64,000 nt of DNA from Thermus brockianus (GTDB lineage: Bacteria; Deinococcota; Deinococci; Deinococcales; Thermaceae), in assembly GCF_001880325.1 (NCBI RefSeq), contig NZ_CP016312.1, positions 248,001 through 312,000 of the forward strand, read 5' to 3'. Within the stretch, counting starts at the first letter, position 1; each line of letters opens with the position of its first letter. Of this stretch, positions 35,939 through 46,000 are shown one piece after another. The position numbers were made by a program, and so were the translations under genes. The notes beneath the pieces are model-generated. The model saw nothing but the letters and a program-made list of their open reading frames with translations. It was not told the DNA's origin and ran no database searches.

Positions 35939-36789
35939 TGATCCTGCCCTCCATCCCTACCCCCTTTGACACGAAGGGAAGGCTAGACCTGGAGGCCTTC
36001 CGCACCCTGGCCGAGGCCCTGGAACCCCTGGTGGACGGGCTTCTCATCTACGGCTCCAACGGGGAAGGGGTCCACCTGACCCCCGAGGAGCGGGGCCAAG
36101 GCCTCCGGGCCCTCCGCCCCAGGAAGCCCTTCCTGGTAGGCCTCATGGAGGAGACCCTACCCCAGGCGGAAAGGGCCCTGGAGGAGGCCCAGGAGGTGGG
36201 GGCCATGGCCCTTTTGGCCACCCCTCCCCGCTACTACCACGGAAGCCTTGGGGAAGGCCTTTCCCGGTACTACGAAGCCCTGGCGGAGAGGATGCCCCTT
36301 TTCCTCTACCACGTGCCCCAAAACACCAAGGTGGACCTCCCCCTCTCCGCCGTGGAGGCCCTGGCCCGGCATCCCCGGATCCTGGGCATCAAGGACTCTA
36401 GCGGCGACCTCTCCCGCCTCGCCTTCTACCAAGCCAAGCTCCCGGGCTTCCGCGTCTTCACCGGGCACGCCCCCACCTTCCTCGGGGCCTTGGCCCTGGG
36501 GGCGGAAGGGGGCATCCTGGCCGCCGCCAACCTGGCCCCCAGAGCCTACAAAGCCCTCCTCCACCACTTCCGCCAAGGCGAGTTCGCCCAGGCCGAGGCG
36601 CTCCAAAAGAAGCTTTTCCCCCTGGGGGATCTCCTCGCCAAGGGGGGCGTGCCCCTCTTGAAGCAGGCCCTACGGCACCTGGGCCTCCCCGCCGGCTACC
36701 CTAGGCCCCCCTACCCGGCGGAAAGCCCCCTTTGGGGAAGCTTCCTGCCCGTTTTGGAAAGGCTTAAGGAGGAAGGATGGCTCTTATAA
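35935..36789 (+). CDS. DapA-family (dihydrodipicolinate synthase/KDG aldolase-like) protein
   Basis: 284 aa TIM barrel. SNGEGVHLTPEER corresponds to GTTGE, YHVPQNT holds the active-site Tyr, and GIKDSSGD has the Schiff-base Lys. The family includes DHDPS, N-acetylneuraminate lyase and 2-keto-3-deoxygluconate aldolase; the substrate cannot be told here. ATG 35935 overlaps the previous stop; the 3' end overlaps the lipoprotein gene by 13 bases. Confidence 0.85.
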   Translation: MMILPSIPTPFDTKGRLDLEAFRTLAEALEPLVDGLLIYGSNGEGVHLTPEERGQGLRALRPRKPFLVGLMEETLPQAERALEEAQEVGAMALLATPPRYYHGSLGEGLSRYYEALAERMPLFLYHVPQNTKVDLPLSAVEALARHPRILGIKDSSGDLSRLAFYQAKLPGFRVFTGHAPTFLGALALGAEGGILAAANLAPRAYKALLHHFRQGEFAQAEALQKKLFPLGDLLAKGGVPLLKQALRHLGLPAGYPRPPYPAESPLWGSFLPVLERLKEEGWLL

Positions 36790-37439
36790 GGTTTTTTCCA
36801 GCCCTTATCCTTTTCCTCGCCGCATGCGCCCCAAGGCCTGCTCCTCCAGAGGCCACCCTGCTCGGGGCGGACCTCCTGGGCCTGGAGCTCAGCCCCGAGC
36901 CCACCTTGGTCCTGGGCCTAAGGGTGGCCTTCCAGAACCCGAACCCCTTCCCCCTGCCCCTGGCCGCCTTCGGCACGAGGCTTCGGGTGGGGGAGGTGGC
37001 GGTTCCGGTGGAGGTAAACCTGCCCCCGGGGAGGAGGGAGGAAACCCTCACCGTGCGCCTCACCCCCCGCCAGGCCTTGGCCACGGGGCGGGCCCTCCTT
37101 TCCCGGGAAGGGGTGGAGGTGGTTTTGGAGGGGAGCACCCTGGGGCAAAACCTTACCTTCTTCCGCACCCGCCTGGCCTTCCCCTTAGAGCCCGTACGGG
37201 TGCGGCGGGCCGGGGTGAACGTTTTCCTGGAAAACCCCAACCCCCTGCCCCTTCGGGTGGAGGGGCGGCTCGTCCTCTTGGGACAGAGCTTCCGGGTGGA
37301 GGCGGACCTTCCCGCCCGGGGAGAGGGGCGGCTTCAGGTGGTGGGCTTCCGCCCCGGGCTGGAAAGGGGTACGGCCCGGCTGGAACTGACCCTCCAGGTG
37401 CCGGGCTTCCTCCAGACCAGCTTGGTGCTTTCCCTCTAG
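36777..37439 (+). CDS. LEA14/WHy-type lipoprotein
   Basis: 220 aa. Lipoprotein signal MALIRFFPALILFLAAC with Cys at residue 17. Two related beta modules, each beginning with N-P-N-P (VAFQNPNPFPLPL near 50 and VFLENPNPLPLRVEG near 145), the signature of LEA-2/WHy domains linked to desiccation or stress protection. Likely anchored at the envelope. Stop shared with convergent cdd (CTAG). Confidence 0.85.
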   Translation: MALIRFFPALILFLAACAPRPAPPEATLLGADLLGLELSPEPTLVLGLRVAFQNPNPFPLPLAAFGTRLRVGEVAVPVEVNLPPGRREETLTVRLTPRQALATGRALLSREGVEVVLEGSTLGQNLTFFRTRLAFPLEPVRVRRAGVNVFLENPNPLPLRVEGRLVLLGQSFRVEADLPARGEGRLQVVGFRPGLERGTARLELTLQVPGFLQTSLVLSL

Positions 37440-37804
37440 AGGCGGAAGGCCAGGGGTAAGAGCTCGCCCAGGGTCTTCTCCACGTAGCCCTCGGGGCCGT
37501 GGAGGAGAACTGGGGTTTGTGGGGTGCCGAACTCCATGAGCACCTGCCGGCACCCCCCGCACGGAGGAATGGGGCCCTTGGGGCTATAGACGTGCACCCG
37601 GTCTATGCGCCGTTTCCCCGCCAGGACCATGGCCGCCACCGCGTTCCGCTCGGCGCACTGGGAAAGGGGGAAGCTGGCGTTTTCCACGTTCACCCCTAGG
37701 AACACTTCCCCTTCCGCCTCCACCAAGGCCACCACGGGAAAGCCCGAGTAGGGGGCGTAGGCCCGGACCACGTGCGCCTCCAAAAGCCGCCTAACCCCCT
37801 CCAT
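37436..37804 (-). CDS. cdd: Cytidine deaminase
   Basis: 122 aa. Zinc site CAERNAVAAM (His/Cys-Ala-Glu) and PPCGGCRQVL, plus APYSGFPV and GVNVENASF. Deaminates cytidine and deoxycytidine for pyrimidine salvage. Overlaps the CorC-type gene by 14 bases. Confidence 0.95.
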   Translation of the reverse strand: MEGVRRLLEAHVVRAYAPYSGFPVVALVEAEGEVFLGVNVENASFPLSQCAERNAVAAMVLAGKRRIDRVHVYSPKGPIPPCGGCRQVLMEFGTPQTPVLLHGPEGYVEKTLGELLPLAFRL

Positions 37805-39116
37805 GCTCCACCAGCCTTTCCACCCGCACCCGCTCGATCCGCCTCTGGTCAGCGCTTTCCACCACGAAGCGGAAGCCCTGCCACTCCACGCTCTCCCCCA
37901 CCCCGGGGATGCGGCCAAACTGCTCGTAGAGGAAGCCGGAAAGCGTATCGTACTCCCCCTCGGGAAGCTCCACCCCCAAGGCCTCGGAAACCTCGTCCAC
38001 GGGGGTCTGGGCCTGGATGGAGTAGGAGCCGTCGGGCAGGCGGCGGATGGGGGCGTCCTCGGGCTCGTCGGTTTCGTCGTAGATCTCGCCCACGATCTCC
38101 TCCATCACGTCCTCCAGGGTGACGAGCCCCGCCGTGCCCCCGAACTCGTCCACCACGATGGCCAGGTGCACCTTGCGGCGGCGGAGCTCCCTAAGAAGGG
38201 TCCAGGCGTCCATGTTCTCCGGTACGAAGTAGGGAGGGTGGGCGATGGAGGCCACGGTCCTCGCCTTCAGGTCCTCCTCGCAGTAGTAGTCCAAGAGGTC
38301 CTTGGCGTAGGCCACCCCCACGATGTGGTCCACGCTTTCCCGGTAGACGGGAATGCGGCTATACCGGTGCTCGCGGAATAGGTGGAGGAGGTCTTCCAGG
38401 GTGGCCTCCGCCTCAATGGCCACCATCTCCACCCGGGGGGTCATGATCTCCCGCACCGGGGTTTCCTCCAGCTCCAGGATGGAGTGGATCATTTCCTCCT
38501 CCTGGGCCTCTATGGTCCCCGACTCCTCCGCCCCCGCCAGGATCAGCCGAAGCTCCTCCTCCGAGACCAAAGGGGTGTTCCGGGGCTCGAGGCCCAGGAG
38601 CCGCAAAATGGCCCCCGAAACCCAGCTAAAGAACCGCCCCAGGGGGTAGAAGACCACGGAAAGGACGTAGATGGGCCAGGCCGCCACCCCGGCCAAGGCC
38701 TCCGCATGGTGCACGGCGATGGACTTGGGGGTGATTTCGCCAAAAAAGAGGATCAAGAAGGTCATCACCCCGGTGGCGAGCCCCACCCCCAAGGAGCCAA
38801 AGGCCTGGGTGGCCAGGTCCGTCACCAAGGCGGTGGCGGCGATGTTCACCAGGTTGTTCCCCACCAGGATGGTGGTGAGGAAGCGGGTGATGTCGCGGGC
38901 GAGGAGGGTAAAGGGGCCCCCTTTGGCCTCCGCCAGCTCCTTGAGCTTCCAAGGGTAAAGGGCGGTGAAAGCGGTCTCGCTCGCCGAGAAGAAAGCGGAA
39001 AGCCCGAGCAGAAGGACCAAAAGAAAAAGGTCCCCGGGGGTTGGGGCTTGCGCTTGCGCCAGGGCTAGGGAACCGAAGGGAAGGAAGAAGAGCCACCGAC
39101 TGGGAGGTCTGTCCAT
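37791..39116 (-). CDS. HlyC/CorC-family transporter (DUF21-CBS)
   Basis: 441 aa from ATG 39116, preceded by AGGTGAT. Possible signal, DUF21 membrane domain with three or four TMs (LVLLLGLSAFFSASETAFTAL ... FGEITPKSIAVHHAE), two CBS domains (IMTPRVEMVAI, VHLAIVVDEFGGTAGLVTLEDVMEEIVGEI) and a CorC_HlyC C-terminal domain. Relatives export Mg2+ or Co2+. TACAAT at 39135-39130 is a likely -10 box. Confidence 0.9.
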   Translation of the reverse strand: MDRPPSRWLFFLPFGSLALAQAQAPTPGDLFLLVLLLGLSAFFSASETAFTALYPWKLKELAEAKGGPFTLLARDITRFLTTILVGNNLVNIAATALVTDLATQAFGSLGVGLATGVMTFLILFFGEITPKSIAVHHAEALAGVAAWPIYVLSVVFYPLGRFFSWVSGAILRLLGLEPRNTPLVSEEELRLILAGAEESGTIEAQEEEMIHSILELEETPVREIMTPRVEMVAIEAEATLEDLLHLFREHRYSRIPVYRESVDHIVGVAYAKDLLDYYCEEDLKARTVASIAHPPYFVPENMDAWTLLRELRRRKVHLAIVVDEFGGTAGLVTLEDVMEEIVGEIYDETDEPEDAPIRRLPDGSYSIQAQTPVDEVSEALGVELPEGEYDTLSGFLYEQFGRIPGVGESVEWQGFRFVVESADQRRIERVRVERLVEHGGG

Positions 39117-39180
39117 ATCACCTGGGCCCATTGTACACCATGGGGGAGTGTAGCCCCTCTTGCCTTTTTTAATTGACAGC

Positions 39181-39201
39181 CCTTTATAGTTGAAGGGTAT
39201 G
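39181..39201 (+). promoter_or_regulatory. marR operator/promoter
   Basis: TATAGT (39185-39190) lies 8 nt before the marR ATG, within the inverted repeat CCCTT-N8-AAGGG (39180-39197). A TTGACA sits at 39173-39178. The arrangement suits autoregulation by the encoded MarR protein. Confidence 0.55.
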
Positions 39202-39633
39202 AACGGTCCTCCGGCACCCCTGGTGGAGGAACTCTCCCAACTGGGCTACGCCCTGATGCGCCTCCTCTTTTCCCGGGCCAAGGAGGTTTTCGCCCAGGAA
39301 GGGCTTTCCCTCCTGCAGGCGGAGGTACTCCGCCTGGTCAAGGAGGGGGTACGCCTTCCCTCCCGCTTGGCGGAGCACTTGGAGATCCTCCCCTCCCAGG
39401 TTTCCCACCTCCTCACTTCCCTGGAGGAGACGGGCCTCCTCCGACGGCATCCCGACCCTTTGGACCGGAGGCGGGTCCAGCTAGAGCTCACCCCGGAAGG
39501 GGAAGCGGTGGCCCTGCGGCTCAAGGAGGCCTGGCTCCGCGTCTTCGGCCAAACCCTGGCCCGGCTAAGCCCGGAAGAGCTCGGCGCTTTCCGAGCGCTC
39601 CTTACCAAGCTCACGGAGGTGGAACGTGGCTAG
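39199..39633 (+). CDS. MarR-family transcriptional regulator
   Basis: 144 aa winged helix: RLPSRLAEHLEILPSQVSHLLTSLEETGLLRR, and the wing DPLDRRRVQLELTPEG. First gene of an efflux operon that it probably represses. ATG 39199 chosen over an upstream TTG; overlaps the next gene by 8 bases. Confidence 0.9.
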   Translation: MNGPPAPLVEELSQLGYALMRLLFSRAKEVFAQEGLSLLQAEVLRLVKEGVRLPSRLAEHLEILPSQVSHLLTSLEETGLLRRHPDPLDRRRVQLELTPEGEAVALRLKEAWLRVFGQTLARLSPEELGAFRALLTKLTEVERG

Positions 39634-40894
39634 GCTATGGGCGCTTGCCCTTTTTCTGGTCCCCACCCTGGCCCAAGGGGCCTTAAGCCCCCTCAAGGAC
39701 CACCCCCTAAAGCGGCAGGCCGAGGCCTACCTCCTGGCGGCGGCCAAGGCCCTCGAGGCCCAAAGCGCCCCCGTCGCCCTAAGCCTCCAGGGGAACTACG
39801 CCCGCCTAGGCTACGAGTGCACGCCCCAGGCCCTTTGCGCAAGCCTTCCCGAGGACGCCAAGGCCCTCACCCTGGCCCTGGTCCTCACCCCCTTCCCCTT
39901 TGGCGAGGCCGCCGACGGGCTTGCGCGGGCGGAGATCGGCCTCCGGCGGGCGGAACTCGCCTACCGCAAGACCCTCACCGCCCTCCAAGCCCAGGCGGTG
40001 GCCGCCTACGGCCGCTACCAGGAGGCCCTTTTGGGGGTGCGGCTTGCGGAGAAGGGCGTAGCCCTCGCCCAGCTCGCCCTGGAGGCCACCAGGAAGCGCC
40101 AAGGGAGCCCCAAGGACCTGAGGGAGGCGGAGCTCGCCCTAAAGGAGGCGCAAAACCGCCTGGCGGAGGCGGAGCTTGGCCTAAAGCTGGCGGAGGAGGC
40201 GGCGGCGGGGCTTGTGGACCTGAAAGCCCCTCTCCCCGAAATCCCCCTCCCCCAAGGCACCACGCCCTTGGGCCTCGAAGAGGCCCGGCTGGCCCTGGCC
40301 GAGGCGCAGATCGGGGAAAGGGCGGCCTGGCGCAACCTCCTCCCCACCCTCCAAGGGAGCCTTAGCCTTTACCCCTCGGGGAACGACACCCTTTCCCTAA
40401 GCCTCTCCAGCAAGGACCTGAGGCCCACCCTGGCCTATACCCGCCAGGACCCTGCCCGCCCCCCCACCACCCTCCCAGGGGCCGGCCAGTACCGGACCAC
40501 GGAGGAGCTTAGGCTTTCCCTCTCCCTCACCCTCTCCCCGGGCCTCCTCGCCGGCTACGAGGCGGCCAAGGCCCAGGTGCGGGGGGCGGAGGAGGCGCTA
40601 AGGGCGGCGGAGATCCAGACCCACCTGGAAAAGGCCCGTCTGGAAAACGCCCTGAAGAGCGCCGAGGCCAGCCTGGCCCTCGCCCGCCTTCGCCGGGAGG
40701 CGGCGCAAAAGGCCTTGGAAGAGGTGCAAGCACGGCTCGCCCTAGGCCTGGAAAGCCCCTTGGGCGTCCTGCAGGCGGAGCTCAACCTGCTCCAGGCGGA
40801 GCTCAACCTGCTCCAAGCGGAGAACAACCTGCGGAACCGGCGTATGGAGCTTTACCAGTTTTACGGGGAAATCCTACCGGAGGTAGCGCGATGA
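39626..40894 (+). CDS. TolC-type outer membrane efflux protein
   Basis: 422 aa with signal peptide MARLWALALFLVPTLAQG. Long alanine/leucine-rich coiled-coil helices with two internally similar halves (RAEIGLRRAELAYRKTLTALQAQ; AEIQTHLEKARLENALKSAEASLALARLRREA) typical of TolC/OMF channels. GTG start. Outer-membrane part of the RND pump. ATGA overlap with the next gene. Confidence 0.85.
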   Translation: MARLWALALFLVPTLAQGALSPLKDHPLKRQAEAYLLAAAKALEAQSAPVALSLQGNYARLGYECTPQALCASLPEDAKALTLALVLTPFPFGEAADGLARAEIGLRRAELAYRKTLTALQAQAVAAYGRYQEALLGVRLAEKGVALAQLALEATRKRQGSPKDLREAELALKEAQNRLAEAELGLKLAEEAAAGLVDLKAPLPEIPLPQGTTPLGLEEARLALAEAQIGERAAWRNLLPTLQGSLSLYPSGNDTLSLSLSSKDLRPTLAYTRQDPARPPTTLPGAGQYRTTEELRLSLSLTLSPGLLAGYEAAKAQVRGAEEALRAAEIQTHLEKARLENALKSAEASLALARLRREAAQKALEEVQARLALGLESPLGVLQAELNLLQAELNLLQAENNLRNRRMELYQFYGEILPEVAR

Positions 40895-41856
40895 AGAGGC
40901 TTCTTTGGACCCTGACCCTGTTGGTTCCCGCCCTGGCCCAGCCCCTCCCGGAGGCCCTCAAGAAGGCCCCGGAGGTGGCGGCGGTGGTCACGGCCCGGCT
41001 GGAATACGAGATGCGGCAAAAGGACCTCAGCCGCACCCTGCAAGACCCCTTGCGCACCCCCCTGGCCGAGCTGCAGGCCCGCCAGGCGGAGGCCCTGGCC
41101 AAGGCCAGGCTGGAAAGGGCGTTGGCCCAAGCGGAAAGCGACATCGTCTCCGCCTACGCCCAGGCACGGGAGGCAAGCCTCCAGGTGGCCCTGGCGGCCA
41201 AGGCCCTGGAGGTGGCGGAACTCGGGCTAAGGGCGGCGGAGGTGCGGGTCAAGGGCGGCGGGGCCACGAGCCTGGACCTCCTGGAGGCGCAAAACCGCGT
41301 CCTCGAGGCCCGTAAGAACCTGGAAGCCGCCAAGCGCGGGGAGGAAAGCGCCCTGGCTGCCTTGGCTAACCTGGTGGGTTCTTGGAAACCCGAGGCGGTG
41401 GCCGAGCTTCCCCCCTTGCCGCAGAAAAGCCTGGTGGAGGAACTCCTTCAGGCCCATGCGGACCTCCTGAACCTGAGGCAGTCCCTAGCGCTTCTCCGCT
41501 TCCAACGGGGGCTTCTGGACGAGAGCTTCACGCCCCGGAAGGACATGGAGGCCCTGGAGGACCAGGCGAAAACCCTGGAGGAAAACCTCCACAACCTGGA
41601 GCGTTCCCTCCGGGTGGGCCTCGAGGCCCGCTTCGGCCAGCTCTCCCCCCTTCTCCAAGGGGTAAGAACGGCGGAGGAGGCCTACCGGGCGGCCAACGAG
41701 CGTTACCAGGCGGAGGAAAAGCGCTTCCAAGCGGGCCTCACCAGCCGCTTAGGCCTCCTGCAACAGGAGCTTGCCCTCCTCCAGGCGGCCCTTTCCCTGG
41801 AACAGGCCAAGCACGCCTACCTGAAGGCCTACTACGGCCTTCTGGCCTCGAGGTGA
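40891..41856 (+). CDS. Second, shorter TolC-like protein
   Basis: 321 aa, signal peptide MKRLLWTLTLLVPALAQ, then coiled-coil segments (RAAEVRVKGGGATSLDLLEAQNRVLEARKNLEAAKRGEESALAALANLVG is the TolC repeat type). It is about 100 aa shorter than its neighbour. The two may form a mixed channel, or the second may have another periplasmic role. Confidence 0.8.
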   Translation: MKRLLWTLTLLVPALAQPLPEALKKAPEVAAVVTARLEYEMRQKDLSRTLQDPLRTPLAELQARQAEALAKARLERALAQAESDIVSAYAQAREASLQVALAAKALEVAELGLRAAEVRVKGGGATSLDLLEAQNRVLEARKNLEAAKRGEESALAALANLVGSWKPEAVAELPPLPQKSLVEELLQAHADLLNLRQSLALLRFQRGLLDESFTPRKDMEALEDQAKTLEENLHNLERSLRVGLEARFGQLSPLLQGVRTAEEAYRAANERYQAEEKRFQAGLTSRLGLLQQELALLQAALSLEQAKHAYLKAYYGLLASR

Positions 41857-41858
41857 GC

Positions 41859-43040
41859 ATGAAGCGCCTTTGGCTCCTCCTTCCCCTCCTCCTCGCCGCC
41901 TGCGCTCCCAAGAAGGCCGAGGCCCCCGCCCCCGAGGCCCCAAGCCCCTTGCGGGTGGAGGTGCGGGCGGTGGCGGCCATGCGCGGGGTCCTGGAACGGG
42001 AGAGCAAGGCCTCTGCCACCTTGCAGGCGGAGCGGGACAGCCTGGTGGCCGCCGGGGCCTCGGGACGGGTGGTCCGGACCTTGCCGGCGGGAAGCCAGGT
42101 GCAGGCCGGGGAAGGCGTGGTCTTCCTGGACCCCGCCCCCTTCCAGGAGGCCCTGGAGGCGGCGAGGCTCAACCTCAAGCAGGCCGAGGCCAACCTGGAA
42201 AGGGCCAGGAACCAGCTTGCGGGGAACCGCAAGGCCCTCGCCGCCCAGCTCCAGGCGGCGGAAACCCAGCTCCAGGCAGCTAGGCGCCGCTACGAGGAGG
42301 GCAAAGCCCTTTTGGAGGCCGGTGCCCTGGCCCCCTTGGACCTAAAGGCCCTGGAGGCCAACCTCCACCAGGCGGAAAGCGCCTACGAGAACGCCAGGGA
42401 GGCCCTGGCCCGTTTGGAGCGGGCCGAGGACATCCGCCTCCTGGAGCTCCAGGTGGAGGCGGCCAGGCTCCAGGTGCGCCAAGCGGAGCGGAACCTTAAG
42501 GAGAGCGTGGTCCGGGCCCCCTTCGCCGGGGAGGTGGTAGAGGTCTTCGTGAAGGAAGGCGAGTTCTTGGGGGTGGGAAGCCGCGCCTTCCGCCTGGCCA
42601 CCACGGACCGGCTCCTCGCCCGGCTTTACCTGCCCCCGGAAAAGGCCCAGGCCCTAACCCCAGAAACCCCCTTCACCTTGCGGCAAAACGGCAAGGAAAC
42701 CCCGGCAGCCCTCCTGCGGAAAACGGACCTGCCGGGCCAGACCCGGCTGGTGGAGGTGGTGCTTAAGCCCCAAGACCCCCTCCTTCCCGGCCCCGCCGAG
42801 GTGCGCTACCGGGAACGGGTGGCGGAAGGCATCCTCCTCCCCGCAGGGGCGGTGCGGGCCGAGGGAGGGCAGGGGGTGGTGTACCTCCTGGAGGGCGGAA
42901 GGGCGAGGAGGCAGCCGGTGCGCCTGGTGGCCCAGGAGGGGAACAGGGCGGTGGTGGAGGGCCTTCCCGAGGGCGCTAAGGTCATCTACCCCGTGCCCGA
43001 AGGGCTTAGGGACGGGGACACCGTGGAGGTGGTGCCGTGA
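41859..43040 (+). CDS. RND efflux periplasmic adaptor (membrane fusion protein)
   Basis: 393 aa lipoprotein: MKRLWLLLPLLLAACAPKK with Cys at residue 15. Lipoyl half-motifs (LVAAGASGRVVRTLPAGSQVQAGEGVVFLD and VVRAPFAGEVVEVFVKEGEFLG) flank an alpha-helical hairpin; beta-barrel and membrane-proximal domains follow. Links the RND pump to the TolC channel. GTGA overlap with the pump gene. Confidence 0.93.
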   Translation: MKRLWLLLPLLLAACAPKKAEAPAPEAPSPLRVEVRAVAAMRGVLERESKASATLQAERDSLVAAGASGRVVRTLPAGSQVQAGEGVVFLDPAPFQEALEAARLNLKQAEANLERARNQLAGNRKALAAQLQAAETQLQAARRRYEEGKALLEAGALAPLDLKALEANLHQAESAYENAREALARLERAEDIRLLELQVEAARLQVRQAERNLKESVVRAPFAGEVVEVFVKEGEFLGVGSRAFRLATTDRLLARLYLPPEKAQALTPETPFTLRQNGKETPAALLRKTDLPGQTRLVEVVLKPQDPLLPGPAEVRYRERVAEGILLPAGAVRAEGGQGVVYLLEGGRARRQPVRLVAQEGNRAVVEGLPEGAKVIYPVPEGLRDGDTVEVVP

Positions 43041-46000
43041 GGGAAAACCCCTTGGTGGCCTTCTTCGTGGAGCGCTTCGTCTTCGCCACGGCCATCTTCG
43101 TGGGGCTCGTGCTGGTGGGGCTCCTTTTGGGGCTAGGCCTTGGGGTGGAGCTCCTTCCCCGCTTCAGCGTGCCGGTGGTAGCGGTGTCCACCAGCTACCC
43201 CGGGGCCGGCCCCGAGGAGGTGGCGGAGCAGGTATCCAAGCCCCTGGAGGACGCCCTTTCCACCCTGAGTGGGGTGGACACCATCGGTTCCAGCTCCACG
43301 GAAGGGTTTAGCCTGGTCTTCGTCCAGTTCCAGCAAGGGGTGGACGTGGACCGGGCAGCGGTGGAGGTGAGCCAAAAGGTGGCCGCCGCCCGGGGGCAAC
43401 TCCCCCGGGACGCCTCCGCCCCCGTGGTGCAGAAGTTTGACCCTTCGGCGAGCCCCATCCTCTACATCGCCCTCGAGGCCCCCGGGGAGGACCTCTCCCA
43501 GGTCCTCCGCTACGCCGAGCGCACCCTGAAGCCCAAGCTCCAGCTGGTCCAAGGGGTGGCGGACATCCGCCTCACCGGGGCCCCAAAGCGGGCCGTCCGC
43601 GTCTACCTGGACCCCGACCGCCTCCAGGCCTTGGGCGTCTCCCCCCTCCAGGTGGTCCAAGCCCTCTCCCAGTCGGCCCTCAACCTCCCCTTGGGAAGCC
43701 TCACGGAAGGGGAGAGGCGCCTCGTCTATACCCTAAGGAACACCCCCGCCACGGCGGAGGAGGTGGCCAACCTCCTCCTGGACGCCAACCGGGGCCTACG
43801 GGTGAAGGACGTGGCCCGGGTGGCGGAGGAGAGCGAAAGCCCCACCACCCTAAACCGCCTAAACGGACGCCCCGCCGTCCTCCTCGCCGTGGTGAAAACC
43901 CCCGACGCCAACGCCGTGGCCGTGGCGGACGGCGTTAGGAAGGCCCTTCAGGAAATCCCCTTGCCCAAGGGGTACCGGGCGGAAATCGCCCTGGACACCA
44001 CCCGCTTCATCCGGGCGGCGGTGCAGGACACGGTGCGGGAAGCCTTCTTGGCCGCCTTGGCCGTGTCCTTGGTGGTCCTCGTCTTCTTGGGGAAGCTCAA
44101 CTCCGTCTTCTCCGTGATCCTCGCCATCCCCATCACCCTTTCGGGGGCCATCCTCCTCTACGGGGTCTTGGGCTTCACCTACAACCTCATCAGCCTCCTG
44201 GCCCTGACCGTGGCGGTGGGCATCGTGGTGGACGATTCCATCGTGGTGGCGGAGAACATTGACCGCTACCGCAGGATGGGCTATGGCCTGAAGGAAGCGG
44301 TGCTCAAGGGGGCGAGCGAGGTGAGCGTGGCCGTGGCCGCCGCTACCCTAAGCCTCCTCGCTGTCTTCCTCCCCATCAGCTTCCTCCCCGGGATCATCGG
44401 CCAGATCTTCCAGCAGTTCGGCCTGGGCATGGCGGCGGCCATCGCCGTGAGCTGGCTGGAAGCCCTCCTCTTCCTCACCGTGCGCCTGGCCTACTTCCCC
44501 GACCCCGACCCCCCGAGCGTAAAGGAAGCCCTCTTGGCCCTAAGGCGCTTCCCCTCGGACCTGCGCTTTGCCTACCGTAGGGGCTACCGGGGCCCCACGG
44601 GGCTCCTTCTGGGCCTCCTTTCCGCCTTTCTCCTTTACCGGCAAGGGCTTCCTTACCTCCTTCTCCTCCCCCTTTACCCGGCCCTTCTGGCCCTCCTACG
44701 CTACCTCGGCCGCCTCTTCTTGGACCTGGCGGGGGCCATGGCCCGAAGCCTCCACACCGCCGCCGAAAGCGGCCTAGAGCGCCTCACGGAGGCCTACGCC
44801 CAAAGCCTAAAGGGCGCCCTGGCCCGCCCCGGCCTGGTCCTGGGGATAGCCGCCTTGGCCTTCTTCTCCATCTTCCCCATCCTGCCCCGCATCCCCTTCA
44901 ACTTCACCCCCCGCTCGGACACCGGGGTCCTCACCGCCACCCTCCTCCTCCCCAAGGACACCCCCCTCCCCATATCCGACCGGGCGGCCCGGACCCTGGA
45001 GGCTTACTTTCTCGCCCATCCCGCCGTGAGCCGCGTGGTGACCACCGTGGGGGCGAGCGCCACCGGGGGAGCCCAGGTGGGGGACCCCTCCCGGGTGCAG
45101 CTCCAGATCGTCCTCAAGCCCAAGGGGGAGCGGGAGGACATCTTCGCCCTCACGGAGGCTTTCAACCGCGAGGGCAAGGCCCTCCTAAAAGACTTTCCCG
45201 GGGCCGACCTCCGGGTCTTGGCCCAGACGGGGCCCGAGGCGGGGGATGCCGACCTCCAGTTCTTCCTGGTGAGCCCAGACCGGAAACTCCTGGAGGAGCG
45301 CACCGGGGCCATCGTGGACCTCATCGCCGAAAAACCTTACGTGCTGAACGTGAAGAGCACCCTCGAGGCCACCCAACGGGAACGGGTCTTCGTCCCCGAT
45401 CCCGCCAGGCTTTCCGGCACCGGCCTCACCCCCCAGGACGTGGCCCAGGCCTTAAGGCTTTACCTCTCGGGCACCCAGGCGGCCACGGCCCGCCGGGGCG
45501 GGGAGGAGTTCCCCATCGTGGTCCAGGCCGATCCCTTGCGCCTGGGCAAGGAAGGTGACCTCCTTTCCCTGCCCATCTACGCCCCCAACCTTCAGGCCTT
45601 CCTGCCCCTTTCCAGTCTGGGCAGTTTCCAAGAACGTCCCGGCCCCACCCTTATCTCCCGCCGCAACCAAGCCTACGCCGCCGGAATCAACATCAACCTC
45701 CGCCCCGACGCCCCAGGAAGCTTCCAGATCCAGCAGGAACTCACCCAAGAGTTCCAGGAGAAGGGGCTTTTGGGGGACGGGGTGGAGCTTGTGGCCACGG
45801 GCCTTGGGAGCTTCACCGGGGAGCTCGCCCGCCTGGCCCCCCTGGCCTTCCTCCTGGCCCTGGTCCTCAACTACCTGGTCATCGCCAGCCAGTTCAACGC
45901 CTGGCGCTACCCCCTTTACCTCCTCCTCCCCGTACCCCTCGCCCTGGTGGGGGCTTTTTGGCTCACCTACCTCCTGGGCACGGGCCTGGACGTGATCAGC

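Noticed and set aside
41382-41858. N-terminal extension of the efflux adaptor
   Set aside because: It is a shadow of the second TolC gene; the lipoprotein signal begins at 41859.
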